This document shows positions 58,210 to 64,000 of a stretch of DNA of 64,000 bases, piece after piece. The DNA comes from Phoenix dactylifera (taxonomy: Eukaryota > Streptophyta > Magnoliopsida > Arecales > Arecaceae): positions 1,538,843-1,602,842 of the forward strand of contig NC_052401.1 in NCBI RefSeq assembly GCF_009389715.1, given 5' to 3'. Both the position numbers and the translations under genes were made by a program. The notes beneath the pieces are model-generated. The model was given only the letters and a program-made list of their open reading frames with translations. It was not told the origin of the DNA and did not search any database. Numbering within the stretch: position 1 is the stretch's first letter; every line of letters begins with the position of its first letter.

Positions 58210-58549
58210 CATGGAATGCCGTACCGGCCCGTACCGGTCCGGCCGTGGACCGGTACCGGAACCGGAACGGATAAAAAATCGGTATTTTCCGGTTTTTTAT
58301 CCGAACCGGCCGGTACGGAGCCCGTACCGGCCGGTACCGGCCTCGTACCGGTGCGAATCGGCCGGTTCGCACCGGTACGATTTTTTTTTTTTTTTTTAGA
58401 ACCACAGCGCCACGCGCTGTGGTTTTTGAAACCACCGCGTACCGGCTGGTACGGGACCGGTACCAGCCGGTACGTACCGGACCGGACCGGTACCGTACCG
58501 GTCCGGCCGGCCACCGGTACGCCGACCGGTACCGGTACGGCGGACCTTG
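58210..58549. mobile_element. CAAGGTCC-family GTACCGG-palindrome element nested in gag
   Basis: The TSD GTCCAACT (8 bp) is at 58202-58209 and 58550-58557; the duplication can also be read as 11 bp, because CAT follows both copies. The ends are CATGGAATGCCGTACC and, inverted, CAAGGTCCGCCGTACC. The body is almost entirely overlapping GTACCGG, CCGGTACC and CGGTACGG words, with a T-run at 58382-58397. It is the least decayed copy in the window. Confidence 0.88.
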
Positions 58550-59377
58550 GTCCAACTCATTGAGATTGTCTCTAGATTGGCGATACCTTCGCTACAAACA
58601 GTAGCAACTCTTGTTGCAAAGCTGTCTTCTGTGTCTGGAGATGATGCACCATCTAGCGAGGAGGATGAGCACCCTACATGTATGCAAAATCTCTCTATTC
58701 AACCCTTTAAAGTTGAAGCTAAAATCGAGAACCCTATATACGACGGGACTATCTATGCAGAGAAGCTAGATAAATGGTTGGACCAGTTAGAGAGCGACTT
58801 TACTATCTATGGTAGTGGATACTCTAGTATCTAGAAGATAGCTTTTGCCCATCTCAAACTTTCTAGCCATGCTCTTATCTGGTGGAATTCATACATGAGG
58901 AACAACGATGTTACCAATCTGACATGGAGCAAATTCAAAGGCCTAATCAAGAAGCAGTTCTACCTAATTGGCCACAAGGAGGATCGATGGATCAAGTGAC
59001 AGTACCTATGGCAGAAGTATGATTAATCCGTCTAGGGCTACAACACTGAGTTTCACAAGCAAGCAATTCTACTTGAAATCTCCATAGACAATCATGCAGT
59101 TTTCATGAAGTACATCGGAGGTCTCCATGAAAATATTTGAAAGGAGTTGAAGCTCTTCAAAGTTGAAGACATTAGCGAAGTTAGCGTGAAGGACATGGGG
59201 ATCAAGGAGAAGAATCTAAGGCAAGAAGGGCGACAAATTCAAAAAGGTTAGTAGAAAATCAAGCCAAAAGGGGGAGCAAGGCAAGAAGAAAGCCAACAGA
59301 ACTCAGAAAAATTATTATGATCATTATAACCTCCACGAATACACCAAGGACAAGTGTTGGAAGCTTCACCCCGAATT

Positions 59378-59923
59378 GCAGTTGAAGAGGAAAAAGTTGA
59401 AGGATGATGATTCCAAGAAGAAAAGGAGGATAGTTCTCAATGCTGGAAAGGTTGAGTTGCCCGAATCAATCAAACAGACTTTAAACTAAGCTTGATGGCA
59501 AGTAAACTCGAGAGAGCAATTGAGACAGATCTAGAGGCATGAGAGAAACTCTTCTGCTTGAAGATCTAGATGAAGTAGAGCATCATCGATGCTATTGTAG
59601 ATCCTGAAAGCCAGAAAAACCTCATCTCTGAAAATCTGGTTCAGAAGCTCGGGCAGCTGAAGAGGAAGAAGTCGAAGGATGATGATTCCAAGAAGAAAAG
59701 GAAGGTAGTTCTCAATGCTGGAAAGGTTGAGCTGCCCGAGTTGATCAAGTAGACTTTAAACTAAGCTTGATGGCAAGTAAACTCGAGAGACAATTGAGAC
59801 AGACCTAGAGGCATGAAAGACTCTTCTGCTTGAAGATCTAGATGAAGTAGAGCATCATCGAGGCTATTGTAGATCCTGAAAGCCAGAAGAACCTCATCTC
59901 TAAAAATCTGGTTCAGAAGCTAG
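59378..59923 (+). repeat. Tandem duplication of about 275 bp inside gag-pol
   Basis: Units start at 59378 and 59653 with GCAG(T/C)TGAAGAGGAA. Both contain GATGATGATTCCAAGAAGAA, TCAATGCTGGAAAGGTTGAG, GCTTGATGGCAAGTAAACTC and CTATTGTAGATCCTGAAAGC. The copies are very similar. Confidence 0.9.
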
Positions 59924-60722
59924 GGTTGCAGACCAACCCTCATCCACATCTTTATCCTCTCGACTGGATTCAAAAAGATGTTGAGTTGAAGATTACCAAG
60001 CAGTGTACCTTCAAGTTCGTCATAACTGAGAGATATATTGATGTGGTAACTTGTGAAGTTGTTTCTTTGGATGTTTGTCAGGTTATTAGGAGCTCGTACC
60101 CTTAGGATTGAGATGTAGTCTTCTACCGGCAACTAAGGAAGTATCTGTTCGTGAAGGATGGAAAATAGTTCATGATCAACGCCTCCAAAACACAAGAAAA
60201 CGTCGACCTTGTGATTGCTGTCTAGGCAAAGCAACCTGTTAATGCTTGCAAGAGGTTTGTGTGGCTGATGACTCGAGAAGCTGATGCTGCACAAGGGAGG
60301 TTGAGCCCTTTGATACAAGACTTGAATCCAAGTCAAAAAACTGAGATTAGCCAATCGTTGAATAAGTTTCTAGACTTGTTCAAGGAGGTAAATGAGCTTC
60401 CACCCAAAAGAATAATTAAGCACGAGTTCAACTATTCATTATTGCACCTTTGCCCAACTTGGGGCTCTATTGTAACTCAATGATGGAGAATGAAGAGATC
60501 AATAAGCAGGTCACAGAGCTACTCGACTAAGGCGTGATCGAGTCTCCTCGACAAGATGGTGGACAAAGGATGTGCTTCAATTATTGTGCCTTAAACAAGA
60601 TCACCATCAAAAATAGGTACCCTCTACCCTAAATTGATGATCTATTAGACCATCTCAAGCCTGCATATTACTTCACCAAGTTGGATTTGAAATCTGGGTT
60701 CGTGAGGAAGACACGTGAAAGA

Positions 60723-60922
60723 TGACCTTCAAGATGAGGCAGGGTTTGTTCAAGTAGCTGGTCCAACTATTCAGTTTACGCAATGCCTCTGCCACCTTCA
60801 TGAGGTTGATGAATGAGACATTGTGACCTTCAAGATGAGGCAGGGTTTGTTCAAGTGGCTGGTCCAACTATTCAGTTTACGCAATGCCTCTGCCACCTTC
60901 ATGAGGTTGATTAAATTGGCCT
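60723..60922 (+). repeat. Tandem duplication of 101 bp inside the RT region
   Basis: Units start at 60723 and 60824 with TGACCTTCAAGATGAGGCAG and run through CAATGCCTCTGCCACCTTCA. They are almost identical; one carries TAG where the other has TGG. Confidence 0.92.
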
Positions 60923-63466
60923 AGACGCAAGATGGTGACCGAAGTCAGGAGCTTCATGTGTGCATGCCAGTACGTTAGGAAATTTATCATGCACTTCTCA
61001 GTAATTGCAGCACCCCTACACGGTTTGACGAAAGCCAACCAAAATTTGAATGGTCGAAGAAGCTTGAAGATACCTTTCAGCTTCTAAAGAAGATCTGCGA
61101 AATACCTATCCTAGCATTGCCTAATCTGCAAAGACCCTTCGAGATCGAGGCCGATGCATCAAGGTATGCACTGGGAGCAGTTCTCATGCAAGATGGAAAA
61201 TCAATAGCGTATCACTCGGAGATGTTTTAGGGATCATAGCTAAATTATTCGATACACGACAAAGAGCTGTATGCGCTACATCAAGCCGTGAAGCATTGGC
61301 GGTTATATTTGTTGGGCAAAGAAACAATTGTGCATACAAATACAAGCCACTTCAGTTTCTCCATACCCAGTCCAAGTTGCAACAAGCTCGACACATGAAG
61401 TGGATGTTTTATTTCCGGCAATTCAACTTGGTGATCAAATGTAAGAAGGGATACAAACAAATTAGCTGATCTATTGTTCCGGCCTCCAACAACAGTGGTC
61501 TCCAGTATATTGGTTGCAATATAGATTCGGCCACTCTGTTACAAAGATCTCGATGCAACGGATTCAGACTTTCAAGAAGAGTTAGAGAAATTGACAAAAG
61601 GCGTGCTAACAGAATTCACTTTGAAAGAGGGACTACTGTATGGGGAACAAGTTGTGCCCCTCAAGTCGCTGATAGAGTACATTGGATTTGAGAGACACAC
61701 TTCAAAGGTTGCTGGGCACTTCACAGTGAAGAATGTTGAACTTAAAAAGTTACATATATTGGTCGAAGATGCCGCAAGATGTGGCCCAATTTATTAAGAG
61801 TTGTGTACTATGCAGCACATCGAAGCTCTTTAATAGGAAGCTGGGACTTTATATGCCACTACCAGTACCTAGCAGACTTTGGAAGAGCATCTTGATGAAT
61901 TTCTCGGGAGGTTTACCAAGGGCAAGATGCAGCCATAACTACTTGTCTGTGGTGGTTGATCGGTTTAGTAAGATGGTATGCCTGATTTCTTGCATGAAAA
62001 TGGTGATTGGAGAAGAAGCCGTTCGTTTGTTCTTTCAGTGGCTATGGAAAAATTTTTAGTTAAACTTCCATAATTTCAAATCGAGATAGTCGTTGTTCGA
62101 GTAATTTTTGGAGATCTTCATGGGGGATGATGGATACTAAGTTGAAGTAGAGCACTTCCTTTTACTCATAGACAGATGGACAAACTGAGGTTGTAAATTA
62201 TACTATGTTGCATCTTTTTTGGGACTATAATTCTAAGCATCTAAAGACTTGCAAAGTGTATCAGAAGATTGAGGCGTAGTTGTAGAGATTTTAGCAACTT
62301 CACCAAGATCGGCATGATAATCATTGCACGAAGCGCAAATTCCACGAGGGGAAGCTAGTCTGGCTCCACCTTGGGAAAGACAAGCTAAAAGGTGAAGGGA
62401 TAAAACTAAAAACAATTCGATATGGTCCTGCAAAATTTTGAAGAAGATAGGGAAGAATGCCTTCCAGCTTGACTTACCACCATACATGGAGATGTACTCA
62501 GTAGTAGTCAGTGCTGAGAATTTGGAGTTGTTGGAACCTTCCATGTTAGAGGAAGACCAAGGCCAAGAACTAGTGCTGCCAATTGTGGGTGGCCTGTGGG
62601 TGTAGCAAGAAAAACCACTGGAAGAGGACTGTGTTGTTAAGAGGAACGTCACAAAAACTAGGTGTGAGAGCATCGAGTCTTTTCGCATGGTTGATAAGGT
62701 CAGTTTTCGAGAAAAGCTGGGTGGTTCAACCGCGAGATGGGGGAGCAAACATTTTTCTATCTTTAGTTCCCCCTAAATCTCCTATAGGGGGAGCTCTGAT
62801 CTAGGAGGATCCCTAGATTTGGTGTGGACCACTCTGGCCACTATGGGTAGGGTTGGACAATGTCCATGAGCAAGATCCGTCACAATAGAAAGTCGAGTCG
62901 TAAGCAAAACTTCTGGAAGTCATAACTTAGTTATACGAAGTTCGATTGAGATGATGTTTTTTTTAAAAAAATTGGGCAACTTTTCGAGATCTAGACAAAA
63001 AGCTACGCCCTTAAGGAGGTAGCTCCCTTAGGGGTTTGGCCAAAATTCCATTGTTTGGGGTCTGAAATAAGTTGGTCAAATCGAAAGTTTTCTTTTTGGA
63101 TAAGACTTTGATTGAGCATATCTCTTATTTTAAGAAGAATCAAATGGAGCGACAAAAGGCAGAGTTGATGTAGAAGTCGATATCTACCTTCTAAAGAATT
63201 TTAGCTGTTTCTAGTTTATTTCTACTAGTCATTTATTTTAGAAAAGAAAGTATTATTAGAACTAGGAAGAAGAATCTGATCTGAGTTATGCAAGGTTGGA
63301 CCTCAGCATTATAAATAGAAGATGTGTACCTCGATTTTAAATCAATCAATAAAAAAAGGGACTTGAGCCCTACTTTTACAATTTTTTCATCTTCTAATTT
63401 TCTCATGAGAGATTCGAGTTGAGCGGGTTGAAGAAAATCTTCTTTCTTCCTGATCAGAGCAATGTA

Positions 63467-64000
63467 CCTGGCTACTTTCCAGCTCCTAGTTTACTTTCCA
63501 ATTGCAAGAAATCTTGTAATTGGAAACCAATTTTGGCTGCAGATCTAATTACAAGTTCTGTGCATCTTTTGCAGTTAAACTGCAGCCTACAGTTACAATT
63601 GCAGGCATCCAAACACTTGTTTTGCGCGCTTGCAATTCAATTGTAGCTAACTGCAGCGTGTCAGTCGCAAGCAAACAGAGCCTCTGACATAATGAGTGCT
63701 AAAGCTATTTTTAGTCAGGCATTATCATGGTCCCTTTACTTTTGACTAATTCTGGACCTGTTATTGCAGTGCCTGCATTTCTTTCACACTATGGATGCTT
63801 GGAGCATTCAACATATACTGTGTAGGTTGCTGCATCAAATGCATAATATTTGTAGTCTTGGGGACATATTTAACCTCATGGCGCAAAATTAATTAGATTT
63901 GTTTAAAAATGTGAATGCTGAAATTTATTGTTTGGTGGTTTTTAACTTTTAAGCTGGGGCAATGAAAAGTACTACTTAATGCATCTTTTTAGAAAAATAT
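63467..64000 (+). other. Sorting nexin intron 13, right flank of the gypsy element
   Basis: This is a continuation of the last intron. No exon matching the expected continuation of Nexin_C was found up to the window edge. 63470-63683 may be the right arm of the interrupted MITE-like element. Confidence 0.5.

Larger units (their letters stand above)
58052..62760 (+). pseudogene. Degenerate gag-pol of the Ty3/gypsy element
   Basis: Gag spans about 58052-59480, with KWLDQLESDF near 58770 and HALIWWNSYM near 58880; a zinc-knuckle-like CCxH remnant lies near 59355. Protease-like sequence (AIVDPESQKNLISENLVQKL) is at about 59860-59920. RT traces include YFTKLDLKSG at about 60670, RNase H EIEADASRYALGAVLMQDGK at about 61144-61200, and integrase-like KSCVLCSTSK and VVVDRFSKM at 61800-61980. 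Many stops and frameshifts break the frame. The RT segment jumps from the fingers/palm region to the connection with the YxDD catalytic part absent. Two internal tandem duplications (59378-59923 and 60723-60922) and a nested MITE (58210-58549) add damage. Confidence 0.88.
57407..63461 (+). mobile_element. Ty3/gypsy LTR retrotransposon, 6,055 bp, inactive, in sorting nexin intron 13
   Basis: The left LTR starts at 57407 and its homology ends near 58033. The right LTR is 62797-63461, preceded by a purine tract TATAGGGGGAGCTC. The TSD ATGTA is perfect at 57402-57406 and 63462-63466. Domain order gag, protease-like, RT, RNase H, integrase is that of Ty3/gypsy. The end of the left LTR, the primer-binding site and the leader have been lost together, because LTR sequence passes directly into the gag-proximal TTAGTTTATGG. 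It has the same orientation as the host gene. Confidence 0.93.
56861..63683. mobile_element. Possible MITE-like host element split by the gypsy insertion
   Basis: The left end AGGATCTGTTTG and, inverted, the right end AGGCTCTGTTTG differ at one of 12 positions. CAATTGCAG/CTGCAATTG words recur just inside both ends (56880-56940 and 63500-63650). The gypsy element at 57407-63461 would be nested within it. No TSD was found, and the left arm is longer than the right. Confidence 0.4.

Noticed and set aside
58187-58563. Frames over the GTACCGG element with Arg/Pro/Tyr repeats
   Set aside because: Translation of palindromic transposon sequence on both strands.
63769-63825. Candidate 14th sorting nexin exon after a TTATTGCAG acceptor
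   Set aside because: The frame reaches a stop within 20 codons and does not resemble the expected continuation of the Nexin_C domain.

Overview
This window is nuclear DNA from a flowering plant. It carries spliced genes with canonical plant splice sites, eukaryotic tRNA genes with no encoded CCA, and dense plant-type transposable elements. GC-rich first exons, AT-rich bodies and long transposon-filled introns point to a monocot; a palm is my best guess, which is inference, not proof.

Genes, left to right: tRNA-Pro(AGG) at 1633-1704; a seven-exon plastid-type UMP kinase (PUMPKIN/pyrH family, 1968-9940, +); a single-exon MKS1-like VQ-motif protein (12832-13542, -); tRNA-Ile(AAT) at 20685-20758; a six-exon PHD+SET histone H3K27 monomethyltransferase of the ATXR5/ATXR6 type (22446-28946, +); and a very long membrane-anchored PXA-PX-Nexin_C sorting nexin (from 36301, +). 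Thirteen exons of the sorting nexin lie inside the window and its 3' end runs off the right edge. All splice junctions given were derived by eye from GT/AG (in one case GC/AG) sites, reading-frame continuity and remembered family conservation.

The rest is mostly mobile DNA. At 15.4-17.5 kb a TRIM retrotransposon with perfect 5-bp target-site duplications (TSDs) is split by a 1.58-kb hAT-like element with a perfect 8-bp TSD; a second TRIM is intact at 18.56-19.0 kb. One LTR family occurs three times: an internally deleted copy inside an ATXR5/6-like intron (24988-26957), a decayed LTR fragment (33.8-34.2 kb) and a full-length but dead Ty3/gypsy element in the last sorting-nexin intron (57407-63461). 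A MULE-like element at 32598-33460 has a perfect 10-bp TSD and carries a long pyrimidine tract.

The most unusual pattern is a family of short elements rich in GTACCGG-type palindromes, with termini resembling CAAGGTCCGCCGTACC and 8-bp TSDs. Copies lie in five sorting-nexin introns, and one of these is nested in the gypsy element. One member has grown into an 835-bp foldback containing two near-identical hairpins. Two further hAT-like elements and two Au-SINE copies also sit in sorting-nexin introns. I see no bacterial-type system, CRISPR array or gene cluster.

Functionally the three complete genes and one partial gene are unrelated: plastid pyrimidine nucleotide and RNA metabolism, MAPK/WRKY defence signalling, heterochromatin marking during replication, and endosomal trafficking. 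They share location, not a pathway.
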